Of a DNA stretch of 64,000 nt, positions 45,123 to 56,325 are shown piece by piece. This DNA comes from Budorcas taxicolor (Eukaryota; Chordata; Mammalia; Artiodactyla; Bovidae), in contig NC_068911.1 in the NCBI RefSeq assembly GCF_023091745.1, forward strand, positions 156,846,004 through 156,910,003, read 5' to 3'. Within the stretch, counting starts at the first letter, position 1. Each line of letters starts with the position of its first letter. Under the pieces are notes generated by a model that saw nothing but the letters and a program-made list of their open reading frames with translations, made no database searches and was not told the origin of the DNA. The position numbers and the translations under genes are program-made.

Positions 45123-45479
45123 CCCTTCATTCTTTCTGGAGTTATTTCTCTACTGATCTCCAGTAGCATATTAGGCACCTACTGACCTGGGGAGTTCCTC
45201 TTTCAGTATCCTTTTGCCTTTTCATACTGTTAATGGGGTTCTCAAGGTGAGAATACTGAAATGGTTTGTCATTCCCTTCTCCAGTGGACCACATTCTGTC
45301 AGACCCCTCCACCATGACCCATCTGTCTTGGGTGGCCCCACATGGCATGGCTTAGTTTCATTGAGTTAGACAAGGTTGTGGTCCTAATGTGATTAGGTTG
45401 ACTAGTTTTCTGTGAGTATGGTTTCAGTGTGTCTGCCCTCTGATGCCCTCTTGCAACACCTACCGTCTTACTTGGGTTT

Positions 45480-45830
45480 CTCTTACCATGGGCATGGGGT
45501 ATCTCTTCACACTGCTCCAGCAAAGCACAGCCGCTGCTCCTTACCTTGGATGAGGTTGCCCCTCCTGACCTTGAACGTGGAGTAGCTCCTCTCGGTCTTC
45601 GCATCTGCCGCTCCTTGGACATGGGGTTGCTCCTCTTGGCTGCCGCCCCTGACCTCGGACGCGGGATAGCCCCTCTCGGCCGCTCCAGAGCCTTCGCAGC
45701 CTGGCGCTCTCAGTCACTGCCCGTGACCTTGGGTGTGGGGTAGCTCCCCTGGCTGTGCTTGTGCGCTCTGTCACAGCCACCAGGCTTCTGAACGGTCCGT
45801 CACAGCTGCAGCGCTTGTGACAGGGTATCA
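45480..45830 (-). promoter_or_regulatory. GC-rich BovB 5' region (putative internal promoter)
   Basis: CpG-containing repeats such as 'gacctcggacgcgggatagc' and 'cctctcggccgctccagagc' mark the BovB 5' untranslated region. In RTE elements transcription starts from an internal 5' promoter. Activity of this copy is inference. The frames across it are composition artefacts, and it should not be taken for a host CpG island. Confidence 0.45.
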
Positions 45831-46436
45831 CTAGCCTAATTCTTTGTACCTCTTTCTTATTCTGCTCAGTTCCATCAGAAGCATTTACCCTAAGCACTTA
45901 CCTAGATTAGCTAGAATCTGGATTTTACCATCAACAGATAAAACAAGAACCTTGTCAAGACTCTGTTTTGAATCAGTGCATGTACTTCCCAAATTGCTGT
46001 TGAAATGACTGCATCAGGACAAGAGAATGAGGCATTTGCACTCACAAAATGTCAAGGAATTTATGCAGATACAGCAGAACAGGGCCCTGACTGAGCAAGC
46101 CTTGACAAACTGACTTTCAGAGCCCTTCTAGGAAGTAGAAGTGACTCTCTTCTCTGTAGAAGATACCTCATGCGTCCAACTGCAAGTGTCTAAAGTGGAA
46201 GAAGAGAAGGAGCTTCTGGTTTCAGGACTGGAAACGTGGCCACATGTTGATCACATCTTTGGTGTGCAAAGTAAGCTGAGGAACCCTAAGCGCAGGCTCT
46301 GACTCATAGAGACATCCAACCTGAGAGTAAAATGTATTGCATAATCGTAAGAGCAATGTGATATGTCAAGGAAAAACAACTAAACAGAATACAATATCCC
46401 CAAATCAACTGAAGGGTATATTAAAAATTAGAGAGG
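45831..46436. other. Unassigned sequence
   Basis: No gene or repeat recognised. Confidence 0.45.
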
Positions 46437-46668
46437 CAGCTTGGTGTAGTACTTACAGCATTTAGACTCTGGAGCTAGCCTGATTGAGTCTGATTGCTGG
46501 TTTGCCACTTAACTGTGTGATCACCAGACCCTCTGTGACCATGCTTTTCTCAGTAAAAAGAAGACAATAAGAGCAACTCCTGGGGTGAGGATGAAAGGGG
46601 CTAATACATGAAAAGCACTTAGCATAGTTTCTGGAGTACAGTTATTATTCAATAATGGTTTGTTATCA
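46437..46668 (+). mobile_element. MIR SINE, nearly complete
   Basis: 'ggcagcttggtgtagtactt', 'gactctggagctagcctgat', 'tttgccacttaactgtgtga', 'ggggctaatacatgaaaagc' and 'cacttagcatagtttctgga' follow the MIR consensus from head to tail. Confidence 0.75.
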
Positions 46669-47000
46669 TTGTTGCATGGGAAAAGTATCATTTTTAAATG
46701 ATAAAACATTATGACTTATTTGATAAAAAGTGTTGTGACAATTGGCTAGATACATGAGAAGAAAAATTCAATCCTTTCTTTATATTCTACTGTAAAATAA
46801 AGTCCCGCTGAATTAAGAACCGGAACTTCTAGAGGAATATACAGATGACTTTTTAAATATTCTTGTGGTAGAGAGAGTCTTTTTAAAAAGGAGAAAGAAA
46901 GGTAGAAGGAAAGGACAATGACTTGATTTGATTATATTAAAATAGAAAACCTCTGCTTCAAAGCAAAACAAAACAAAACCAATTTGCTCTAAGCAGAACT

Positions 47001-47237
47001 AGAAGATAAATGTGTTTGTGCAAGTTATGTCCAGCTCTTTGTGGCCCCACAGACTGTAGCCCGCCAGGCTCCTCTGTCTGTGAAATTTTCCAGGCAAAAA
47101 TACTGGGGCACATTGCCATCTTCTCCTCCAGGGGAGTCTCCCTGACCAACGGACTTAACCTGCGACTCTGGCATCTCCTGCATTGGCAGGTGGATTCTTT
47201 ACCACTAGCACCACCTGGAAAGTCCAGAAGATAAATG
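47001..47237 (-). mobile_element. Bov-tA SINE with perfect TSD
   Basis: Body 47013-47225 between 12-bp repeats 'agaagataaatg'. Plus strand shows 'gtccagctctttgtggcccc', 'accaacggacttaacctgcg' and 'caccacctggaaagtcc'. Confidence 0.94.
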
Positions 47238-47327
47238 AAAAGCTAGGAAAATAACATTTGCAACAGCTAAGGCAGACCATCTAAGGGTAGTATATTCCCT
47301 GTATAAAGAGTGTATGATTTTCTCTAT

Positions 47328-47420
47328 ACTGTTGCTGTTGTTGTTCAATCACTAAGTTGCATCCAACTCTTTGTGACCTGGTAAACTGCAGCATGCCAGG
47401 CTTCCCTGTCCTTGACAATC
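47328..47420 (-). mobile_element. Bov-A unit fragment
   Basis: (GTT)n then 'caatcactaagttgcatcca', 'gtgacctggtaaactgcagc' and 'gccaggcttccctgtccttg'. Only part of one BovA unit. Confidence 0.78.
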
Positions 47421-48060
47421 CAGTTAAAAAAAAAACTTACATAAATCAATCAATAAAAGTTTAATACCTCTGCCAGAAAAAATAGGCATAGGACATTATG
47501 AGTAGGTTAAGTCATAAAGTAAAAGCATAACTTGACCAAAAACCTAAAAAGATGATGAATTTAATAAATAATCAAAGACTATAATTTAAAATGAAACAGC
47601 ATTTTCCACTTCTCAAATTGGCAATGACTTTTACATGACCATATCCCATATTGGTGAGTCTGCAGGAAACAGGCTCTCTCTCATCTTGTTGTCAGAAGTG
47701 TAAATTGACTCGACCTCTCTGTGGGGCAGATTTTTAATACCTATCTAATGTATATAACCTTTGACCTAGCTTTTATACTTCAGGAAATGTAATTTTAAAA
47801 GATTCTGAGATGAGAAAAGAAAACCAACTACAAAAATAGTTTTGCAGCATTTTTAAACATAGCAAACAATTGGACCATCTTAAAATCTTGTTCCCTACCA
47901 TTGGTTAAATAAACGTTAGTACATCTTTGGTGACCTTTGAATGAACCTCAGAGTTATCAAGGGAGCTTAACTGACTAAGCCCCCAGCTGCTGCTCTGAAA
48001 TGCCAACACCTGCTTATGGAGAAATACAGCAGCCATTGAATGTATTACAAAATATGTATT
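47421..48060. other. Unassigned AT-rich sequence
   Basis: Part of 47.58-47.87 kb ('acttctcaaattggcaatga', 'ctagcttttatacttcagga') may be a very old L1 ORF2 fragment. Not certain. Confidence 0.35.
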
Positions 48061-49386
48061 CAAATAATGTGGCAAGCACCCTATTACCATACACAAAAAT
48101 AAACTCAAAATAGCTTAAAGACTTAAATGTAAGACATGACACCATAAAACTCCTAAAAGAGTACATAGGCAAAACATTCTCTAACATAAATTGTATTAAT
48201 GTTTTTCTTAGGCTACTCTCCCAAGGTGATAGAAATAAAAATGAAAATAAACTAATGGATCTGATCAAACTTATAAGCTTTTGCACAGCAAAGAAAACCA
48301 TGAACAAAATGGAGAGACAACCTACAGCTTGGGAGACAATATTTACAAATGATGCAACCAAGAAGGGCTTAATTTTCAAAATATACAAACAGCTCATACA
48401 ACTTGACAACAAACAAACCAAAAAACCCATCAAAAAATGAGAGGACCTAAAGACTTTTTTCCAAAGAAGAAAGACAGATGGCTAACAAGCATGTGAAAAG
48501 ATACTCAACTTTGACTAATTGTTAGAGAAATGCAAATCAAAATTACAGTGAGTGAGCAACTCATACCAGTCAGAAAGGCCATTATTTAAAAGTCTATAAA
48601 AAAAAAAAATCAAATGCTAGAGAAGCTGTGGGGAAAAGGGAACCCTCCTACACCGTTAGTGGAAATATTAGTTGAGGTAGCCACTGTGGAAAACAGTATA
48701 GAGATCTCAGAAAACTAAAAATAGAATTATCATATGATCCAGCAATCCCACTCCTGGGCTTATATCCAGGTGAAACTATAATTCAAAAAGATGCATATAC
48801 CCCTGTATTCATAACGGCACTATTCACAATAGCCAAGACATGGAAACAATGTAAATGTCCATCGAAAGATGAGTGAAGAAGATGTGGTACACATATGCAA
48901 TGGAATACTACTCAGCCATAAAAAAGAACAAAATGATGTCATTTGCAGCAACGTGGATGCAACTAGAGAATATCATACAAAGAGAAGTCAGTCAGAAAGA
49001 GAAATACAAACGCCGCATGATATCACTTGTATTGTGAAATCTAAAATAGGACACAAATGAACCTATCTATGAAACAGAAATAGAGAAACAGAACAGACTG
49101 ATGATTGCCAAGAAAAATGGGGTGGAGAGTGTTGGACTGAGAGTTTGGTTAGCAGATGTAAATTGGTATATATAGAATGGATAAACAACAAAGTCTTACT
49201 GTATTGCACAGGGAACCATGTTTAGTATCCTGTGATAAACTATAATAGAGAAGAATATGAAAAAGAATGTGTATATATTATATATATATACAAACACATA
49301 TGTATAACTGAGTCACTTTGCAGTCATAGTAACAGAACATTGTAATTCAACTATACTTCAATTAAAAATACACAAATAATGTGGCA
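48061..49386 (+). mobile_element. L1 LINE 3' part with TSD
   Basis: Body 48075-49372 between perfect 14-bp repeats 'caaataatgtggca'. ORF2 C-terminal coding region ('acaaaaataaactcaaaata', 'agcaatcccactcctgggct', 'gcaatggaatactactcagc') then a 3' untranslated part ('tattgcacagggaaccatgt') and tail 'cttcaattaaaaat'. More diverged than the 37.4-kb copy and with many stops. Confidence 0.92.
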
Positions 49387-50121
49387 GGAAGATAATACAT
49401 AATGACATAGAAAGATGTTCCAGTCGTATAAAATATGTATGTGTGTACTCATACATTGCTTAAAGATGATCTGCACAGAATGATCTGGTTATGAAGGAAG
49501 GTATATATAAACATATGCATAGATACAAAATATTGACATAATTTCAAGAGGTGAAATTGCAAGTTATCTTTATTTTCCATTTTTCACCTGTTCAAATTTA
49601 ATTTTTCCCCTAAGAGACATGTGCTACTTTACAAAGAGAAAAAATTAGGTAAGATTATTTAAAAATGTAACTGTGTTTCTTTGAATTATTTGACTTGGCT
49701 TTTATTTTATATTTTTCTCCATGATCTAATACTTATTTATTTGCTGGCAACTTAATATTCAATGGAGAAAGTAAGATATTTTAAATAAACAACTAAGTTC
49801 TGGATCAGACTTAGCTTTCAATGCCTAAAAGTATGAAACTTGGTCCTCAAAAAGAGTTATTCTTGAAGACTTTACTAAGCTTGTAGGTAGGTAAATGGTG
49901 GTATGGATGAATATTTTCTTTAAAAATCTGTTTAATGTTGTTCTAAAGTTGTCTTGACAAACATGGAATGCACCATACAGACAAGGAGATTTCCCTTGGA
50001 CCCCTGGATTTTCCTGCCTGGCCCAGCAGATTTGAGCCAAAGCTGATAGCCATCCATTCCTGGACAGTGCTCTGGACTTTGGCTTTTTCTTGGTACCTGG
50101 AATCAAGTCTTTTCCTACTAG
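49387..50121. other. Unassigned AT-rich sequence
   Basis: No gene or confident repeat recognised. Confidence 0.45.
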
Positions 50122-50340
50122 TGGCCTCAGGTGAAAAAGTGAAAGTCACTCAGTCGTGTCCGACTTTTTGTGACCCCATGGACTGTATAGTCCATGGAAT
50201 TCTCTAGGCCAGAATACTGGAGTAGGTAACCTTTCCCTTCTCCAGGGGATCTTTCCAACCCAGGGATCGAACCCAGGTCTCCCGCATTGCAGATGGATTC
50301 TTTACCAACTGAACCACAAGAGAAAGCCTCAAGGGGATTT
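50122..50340 (-). mobile_element. Bov-tA SINE
   Basis: 'gtgaaagtcactcagtcgtg', 'gaattctctaggccagaata', 'cccagggatcgaacccaggt' and 'tgaaccacaagagaaagcc'. Edges 'gcctcagg' and 'gcctcaag' may be a degraded TSD. Confidence 0.93.
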
Positions 50341-50579
50341 TGCATTTGATTAGGATTCATGCACGGTTGCCTCTCTCCCAAAGTGGGTGTCCTCCCAACT
50401 CAGACTCTGCAGTGATTCCTACCTTATCCTTTTCGGTGGCCTCTTTACAATTGCTGTGTAACAAGCAGTCATGCCCATGGAAACCTAACACAACACCTAT
50501 TTATCATCGCACTGTCCTGGTTCTTTGCTTAGGATTGCACAAAGCTGAAGTTGAAGTGCTGCCCAAGCTGGGCTTTGAT

Positions 50580-50970
50580 CCGGAAGCTCTAGGAATGAGT
50601 GACTTCCAAGTTCATTCAGGTTTTTGGCCAGATTCAGTTCCTTGGAATTGAGATTCCTGTTTTTTTGCTGGTTCTGAGCCAGGACTATTTTTAGCTCCTA
50701 AAAGCCACCCATATTTCTTGCCACATGGTCCCCGCCATCTTCAAGCTAACAGTGGTATATTAAATTCTTTTGGGGCTTCATCTCTAACTTTTTCTTCAGT
50801 GACCAGAAAAAGATGCTCTGCTTTTGAAGGTCACATGGGATTGAGTCAGTCCCACTGGGCCATCTTCCTCGGCCATCTAATGTAACAGTCACGAAGTGAT
50901 GTCCATTGTAATCACAGGTTTGTCTACATCCAAAGGGAAGGGGCCAACACAAAGATAGAGGTCTTCAGGG
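50580..50970. mobile_element. Ancient interspersed repeat, same family as at 0.84 kb
   Basis: 'ggccagattcagttccttgg', 'cccatatttcttgccacatg' and 'ctctgcttttgaaggtcaca' run in the same order as the copy split by BovB near 1.2 kb. Family name uncertain. Confidence 0.45.
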
Positions 50971-52043
50971 GTCACTCTTAGAATCCTGCTGCCTCAGGAG
51001 CTTCAAGGATAAGCCCTGAGCAGCTTTTAAAGTGACTATCTTCCCGACCCAGAGAGAAGGCCTGCCCTGGGTGCCTTTCCTGAGGACTGCAGCAAGCAAG
51101 CAGGGCAGTTCTGTGTCAGAATGCGGCTTCTCTGATATTAACTGAGGATGAACAGATAAAGGGACATTGGATTAGGCTGGAGATGGTGAATGGGATGTTG
51201 AAATAAAAAGGAAAAATAAAATTATTCATTGATTTCCATCATTAAGGCCTTCTCTCTTGCATATTCTTGATTTTTAGATGACTAAAAATCCATTTTAAAC
51301 TCCATTAGCACTCACTGGGTCTTACACAAGTGTCTGCAGTTTTCAGAGGGACTTGATCCAAACCCTTCTTGCACTTCACTTTCTCCCAGCCCCAACCACT
51401 CTCTTCTCAGCAGATGAAACAGGTTCACATTTTGGCATCAAATATCAAAATTCCATTTTGAGATCAGATTCCCATGCAAATCAAAGTACAATAAAGAAAA
51501 TAGGAAGAAGATCACGGAATGTATGAAACCTCTCTTAAGCAAGTTCTTTACCTTCTATAAAAAGTGGATTCCTACTCATCTGACCAGGCTGATTAATTTT
51601 GGGTTTTGAAAAAAATCACTGGACTCTAAAAATCCCATCCATCTTCATGAGACTCAGAAATCTGAGAGCCAGCTATTCTTCAATCACTCTCCCTTAAATA
51701 TTCTTATTCAATTTCTAATCCACAGGGTTTTCTGACATTCTTCCTTCAAAGTGATTTTGTAGACAGGGATCACAGAAGCCTCTTCTCACTTTATTTTATT
51801 CCAAAGTTCTGCCACCCACCTAGAGCGTCTGCAGGAATTGAGTGCTATTTTTGTCCTATCTGGTTCGTGCCAAAGAACAATGCTCTGGTCCCATCGCTGA
51901 AGCTCTAGGAACATCTGCTAAGTTACTTTTGTATTCATGTCCTGTTATTTCCTGTCATTTCTTGCATTTTCACAAAGTTACTCAGTTTTGGAATTCCTGA
52001 CTTGTGTTCAGATATTTGCCCATTCCTTGAACAGGAGAATTTT
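50971..52043. other. Unassigned sequence
   Basis: No exon or repeat recognised. Confidence 0.45.
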
Positions 52044-52250
52044 AGCTTCCCAGGTGGTGCTAGCAGTGAAGAACCTGCCGGCCAATGCAGGAGACCCAGG
52101 TTCACTCCCTGGGTTGGGAAGATCTCCTGGAGTAAGAAATGGTAACCTACTCCAGTATTCTTTCCTGCAGAATTCCACAGACAGAGGAGCCTGGCTGACT
52201 ACACTCCATGGGGTTGCAGAGTTGGACACAGCTTAGTGACTGAACAACAA
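52044..52250 (+). mobile_element. Bov-tA SINE
   Basis: 'agcttcccaggtggtgctag', 'ggttcactccctgggttggg', 'acctactccagtattctttc' and 'cttagtgactgaacaacaac'. Pairs with an inverted copy 67 bases downstream. Confidence 0.92.
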
Positions 52251-52261
52251 CTGTACATTTT

Positions 52262-52566
52262 GAAAAGGAGCATTCTGCTGCTGTGTACCTGAAAACTTTC
52301 ACAACATTGTTAATCAACAGTTGTTGGTTAGTCACTAAGTCGTGTCCAACTCTTTTATGACCCCATGGACTATAGCCCACCAGTCTCCTCTGTCTGTGGG
52401 ATTTCCCAGGAATGAATACCGGAATGGGTTGCCATTTCACTCTCCAGGGGATCTTCCCATCCCAGTGATCCAACCTCGGTTCCTGCATTGGCAGGTGGAT
52501 TCTTTACCACTGAGCCACCTGGACAGCCCAACTATACTCCAGTATAAAATAAAACATTTAAAAAAA
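52262..52566 (+). mobile_element. L1 3' tail split by a reversed Bov-tA
   Basis: 'cacaacattgttaatcaac' (ending about 52,317) and 'aactatactccagtataaaa' (from 52,530) join into the L1 3' terminal motif. The Bov-tA between them occupies 52,318-52,529. Confidence 0.7.
52318..52529 (-). mobile_element. Bov-tA SINE inside L1 tail
   Basis: 'gttagtcactaagtcgtgtc', 'ggatttcccaggaatgaata', 'cccagtgatccaacctcggt' and 'gagccacctggacagccc'. Confidence 0.92.
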
Positions 52567-53214
52567 GAGAAATAACATACTTCAAACCAAAAAAAGAGAG
52601 AGATTTTAAATATTTAGAAAAGTTTAGGGGAAAAACGCTAGTACAATCCAAATTTAATGGATTTTAACATTTTGTCATATTTCTTTTCAATCTCTTGCTC
52701 TCTTTAAGATACAAATTGTTAGGCAGTAGATATAACCAAATTCTTACTCTGTGTCCGTATCCCCTTCCTGTTTCTTGGGTAATGAATACTGGCCTTCATG
52801 TATCATCCCACTTAATGTTTGATACTTTATTTTTAAAAGTGTGTAATACACACAAATGACATAGTTTTATTTTGAAAACATAAATGGAATCATACTGCAT
52901 GATGATGAGAGCATTCTGAAAACTTTTATATTTGCAAACATATCAAGCAAGCTGTTAAGAATTCAGTGCCCATGTATAACCACAGGATGGGCTAAATGCC
53001 CCTGTACAAGCCCAGGAGGTTTCTTCATGACACACTTGAGGTGTGAATTAGGTCATACACTTCTTCTGTTGCCCCTTTATGGCCCTTGTTCTAAGCTTAT
53101 GGTCTCCATTTGCATACAGGCATTTTCTCAATCATTGCCACCTTCATGCAACAGGCACTGCTGGTGAGTCTTTGACAGAGTTTCAATAATTTAGAAAGAG
53201 CTGGATTCTCTCTC
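52567..53214. other. Unassigned AT-rich sequence
   Basis: The 52.74-52.92 kb part resembles the same unnamed old repeat as 10.1-10.4 kb. No gene seen. Confidence 0.35.
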
Positions 53215-53610
53215 TTCCTCAAGCATACTTCCTTCTCTTCTGGCTTTCTTTCCATCCTTGAACTACACCAAATTCTTTTCTCTCTCTGGACCACGCAGAT
53301 GTTAGTAATGCTCTTCTCCAAGAAAGTCACTTCCTCCTCAGCTTCCGGTCCAAACTCAGATGTCACGTCGTCTGAGAATTCTTCCTCACCCATCCTAGGC
53401 AAGCATCACTCCTGGCTTTCTGCACATATGAGCCTGTTTCAAACTCTTGATAGCACGTACTGAGAAAGAGTATGTGTTCATTGCCTGCATGCCCCCGTTA
53501 GAATGTTAGGAGTACTGTCTTACTCACTGTGGTATCTCCAGCACCTAAAACAGCACTTGGCTTATGGTAGAAACTCAGCAAGTACTGGTTGACAGGTTGC
53601 CAGCGACCCC
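53215..53610 (+). mobile_element. L2 LINE 3' end
   Basis: 'ccaaactcagatgtcacgtc', 'gttagaatgttaggagtact', 'ggtatctccagcacctaaaa' and 'cagcacttggcttatggtag' with 'aaactcagcaagtactgg' reproduce the L2 3' end in order. Confidence 0.72.
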
Positions 53611-53694
53611 ATCCTCCAGTAAATATAATCCAATCCATGTCTTGATATCTGACCAATCAGATCAGCACTACTTCTAGGAGATGAGCAAGGAAGA

Positions 53695-54213
53695 AATACT
53701 ATTTACCTATTGCTGTGTTGTGAATTATGCCCAAAAACAAAGGTGTAAAAAACATGATCATTGATTGTCTTAGTTTCAATGGTCAAGAATTCAGGACTCA
53801 GCTGACTCAGCTGGATGGTTCTTGTTCTGGGTCTCTCATGAGGTTTTAATCAGGATGTCAGCTGGAGCTACAGCCATCTACAGGCTGACTGGAGCTGGAA
53901 GGTTTGCTTCCAGGAAGGCTCACTCCCGTGGCTATTGGCATGAGACCTCAGCTCTTCCCCTACGACCTTGCCACAGAGCTGTGTAAGTGTCTTAACAACA
54001 TGGCAGCTGGCTGCCTTCGAGCATATGATACAGAGAGAAAGGCAGAAGCCGCAAAGTCATTAGTGACCTAGGCTTGAAAGTGACAAACCATCACTTCCAA
54101 TCCATTCATTCCACACATTCCAATCTCAGTACAATATGGGAGAGAACCACACAGGATGTGAATACCAAGAGGCAAGGATTGTTGGGGGCCATCTTGGCAA
54201 CTCTCTACCACAC
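53695..54213. mobile_element. Ancient interspersed repeat, apparently complete
   Basis: Reads 'acctattgctgtgttgtgaa', 'ctgggtctctcatgaggttt', 'ggctcactcccgtggctatt', 'aacaacatggcagctggctg', 'tgacaaaccatcacttccaa' and ends 'ttgggggccatcttggcaac'. The order matches a widespread mammalian repeat I recognise but cannot name confidently. No protein is coded. Confidence 0.6.
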
Positions 54214-55179
54214 CTTTCTTTGCCCTTACATTGCATAGGGTTTTTGTTTGTTTGATTGTTTTTGTCTGTGAAACTAACTTTCTGTTATAGATTAAGTGGA
54301 AGCAGAGGATATAAAGACTGGGAACATAACCCCTGACTGTCATGTTGAGGGTGGAATAAGTCTGTGTGCAAGATGCAGAGAAAATCTCAATTTGGTAGGC
54401 AGAGCAAAGTATCAGAGGAAAATGACAATAGGTAGCAGGGTCAGTTGTGGAAAAAAAAAAAAGTGTTGAGAAGACATGGAGGAGGCCCCACAATGCACAG
54501 AAGGGTGCCAAAAAGTGGACAGAGCCCAGCAATGGGAATACACAAGCAGATTATACTTAAAGATTAAGGCAGAAATCCAGAAAGTCTATAATGGATTATC
54601 GGGTTCCAGCTCCGTACTTAAGGAATCAGCACAAGACTCTAATCCCAGAAGAGTTTCACTGAGTCCTTTGCTTGTTCTTATTCATATTCCATTCTGTTCC
54701 CCTCAAAAATAGTTTCAAAGGTCCCCTCTCCATTTCCTGAGTCACTGAAGATTCCCTACCTCTTACTTAACTGAGAAATTTGAAGTCAATGGTCTTTCTT
54801 TACTGGTTCTCTTCTTAGAGCCAAGAGAAGAAGCATGCAAATCTCTTTGCTACTCAACATCAATAAAATCTTCCTTTACATTCTTAAACAGCTAGGAACT
54901 GTCCAACATCTTTACTCCGTACAGTAGTCCATATCCTCGTCTCTTTCTTTATTGTCTCTTTCTTTATGTCCTGCTGACTCTGAAATATGGTTCATTTCCT
55001 GCTATTTTGCTACAATTCTCAGTGAAGTCACCTCTATAGTGAAATAGGGTCAAGACATCCCTATTTTACAACAACAGCTGTTTGCAATCCTTGTAATCTA
55101 GGTCTTCTCTGTTATACCCAATGAGGACACCATGGACCACTCTCTTTATTGAGCTCTCTCAGCCTTGACTTTCGTGACA
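54214..55179. other. Unassigned sequence
   Basis: A 13-base A-run near 54,451. The 154-codon minus frame (54,068-54,532) overlaps the repeat end and shows no domain. The last 200 bases may already belong to the L2 that follows. Confidence 0.4.
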
Positions 55180-56325
55180 TTTCTCCATCGTGGCTCTCCT
55201 CCTTCCTCTAACTGCTCCTTCTGAAAGCCCCTAATGCTTTTGTATCACTGCTCTTTTCTCCTACTGGCTCCATGTGAGTAATCCACTCTCATGATTTAAG
55301 CTGTGACTTATATGCCTTCAATGGCCTATGATAGCTGCCTAGATCTCCCAGGTCAGACCTTTCCTGAGACATTCAGATTCTGACAGTCAAGAGTCTATCT
55401 GACTCCTCCACCTGGATACCCCCAGACGCAGCACCCTCAGCTGTCTGCCAAATGACACATCACCATCCTCCCTAAGTCTGCTTCTCATACACTTCACTGT
55501 CATTGGTTGGCAGCACTATCTACCCCAACCTGTACTAGAAAGCAAGGTTTCCTGCATGCTAACTTTCTTATCCTCATCCTTCCATTCAGTCAAACATCAG
55601 ACCTGCTGTTTTTATTTTTTTGTTATTTAATGATCTCTTTATTTCCTTCTCCTTTAGCCTACCCTAGTTCAGTCTATCATTATTTCTCCCTTGATGCTTC
55701 AGTAGTCTCCTATCAGGTCTCCCGTCTCCTCTTTGCATCTCCTTAATACTTGCTTTCATGGAGTGGCAGGAGTGCTCCATCTATGAGCACACATGTGACT
55801 GTGTCAAGAGCTGAAACACTTTGATCATTTCCCCATTGTCTTCAATCTAAAGTGAGACTCGTATCCTGTTGCATGCAAGATGCTCCAGGAGTTAGAGCCT
55901 GCTTCCTGCCTCTCAAATTTCATCTTCATGCATTTCCGGTAATGCTGAATAGCATGTGCTTTCATGAATACACCACACTATTTTTTCTCCTTGCTTTTGG
56001 AAATGCTAAACCCTCTTCATGGAATACACATTTCCATTTTGCCTAACCAATCCTTGCTCCTTTTCTCAAGTTCATCTCAGGCTAACCTCTTGCAAGTTGA
56101 CTTACCTGACCACCCCTATCTGCCTCGACAGTCCATTCACCCTCACCCACAGTGCTCTGATAACCTTCCATGTGTCCCTGACATTGTACTCACCCCCATC
56201 TCTCCAGAGGCCTCTCAGCTTCTTAAAGGCAGAGACCAGGCCTTTTGTTACTGTATCCTCAACACTCTGCTCAGTACTGGTATATCGGAGGCCTCATCAA
56301 CATTTTTGTTGATTAATGAAATGAA
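55180..56325 (+). mobile_element. L2 LINE, long 3' portion
   Basis: About 1.1 kb following L2 order: 'ccactctcatgatttaagct', 'ctcctccacctggatacccc', 'gtctcctatcaggtctcccg', 'tttgatcatttccccattgt', 'atgctccaggagttagagcc', 'acctgaccacccctatctgc' and 'aaaggcagagaccaggcctt'. It comes from the RT-proximal part to the 3' end but has no open RT frame. The longest L2 in the window. Confidence 0.75.

Larger units (their letters stand above)
42186..45830 (-). mobile_element. Near-full-length BovB LINE
   Basis: About 3.6 kb: tail at 42,186 (GTTCA units), C-terminal region, RT, linker, apurinic-type endonuclease, and a GC-rich 5' region ending near 45,830. A Bov-A SINE (44,561-44,666) interrupts the endonuclease region. 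Several frame breaks, one in-frame stop near 43,600, a 13-base loss near 43,092 and a shortened 3' region make it inactive. No TSD was identified. Confidence 0.93.

Noticed and set aside
45541..45897. Arginine-rich frames as a host gene with a CpG island promoter
   Set aside because: They lie in the GC-rich 5' region of the minus-strand BovB.
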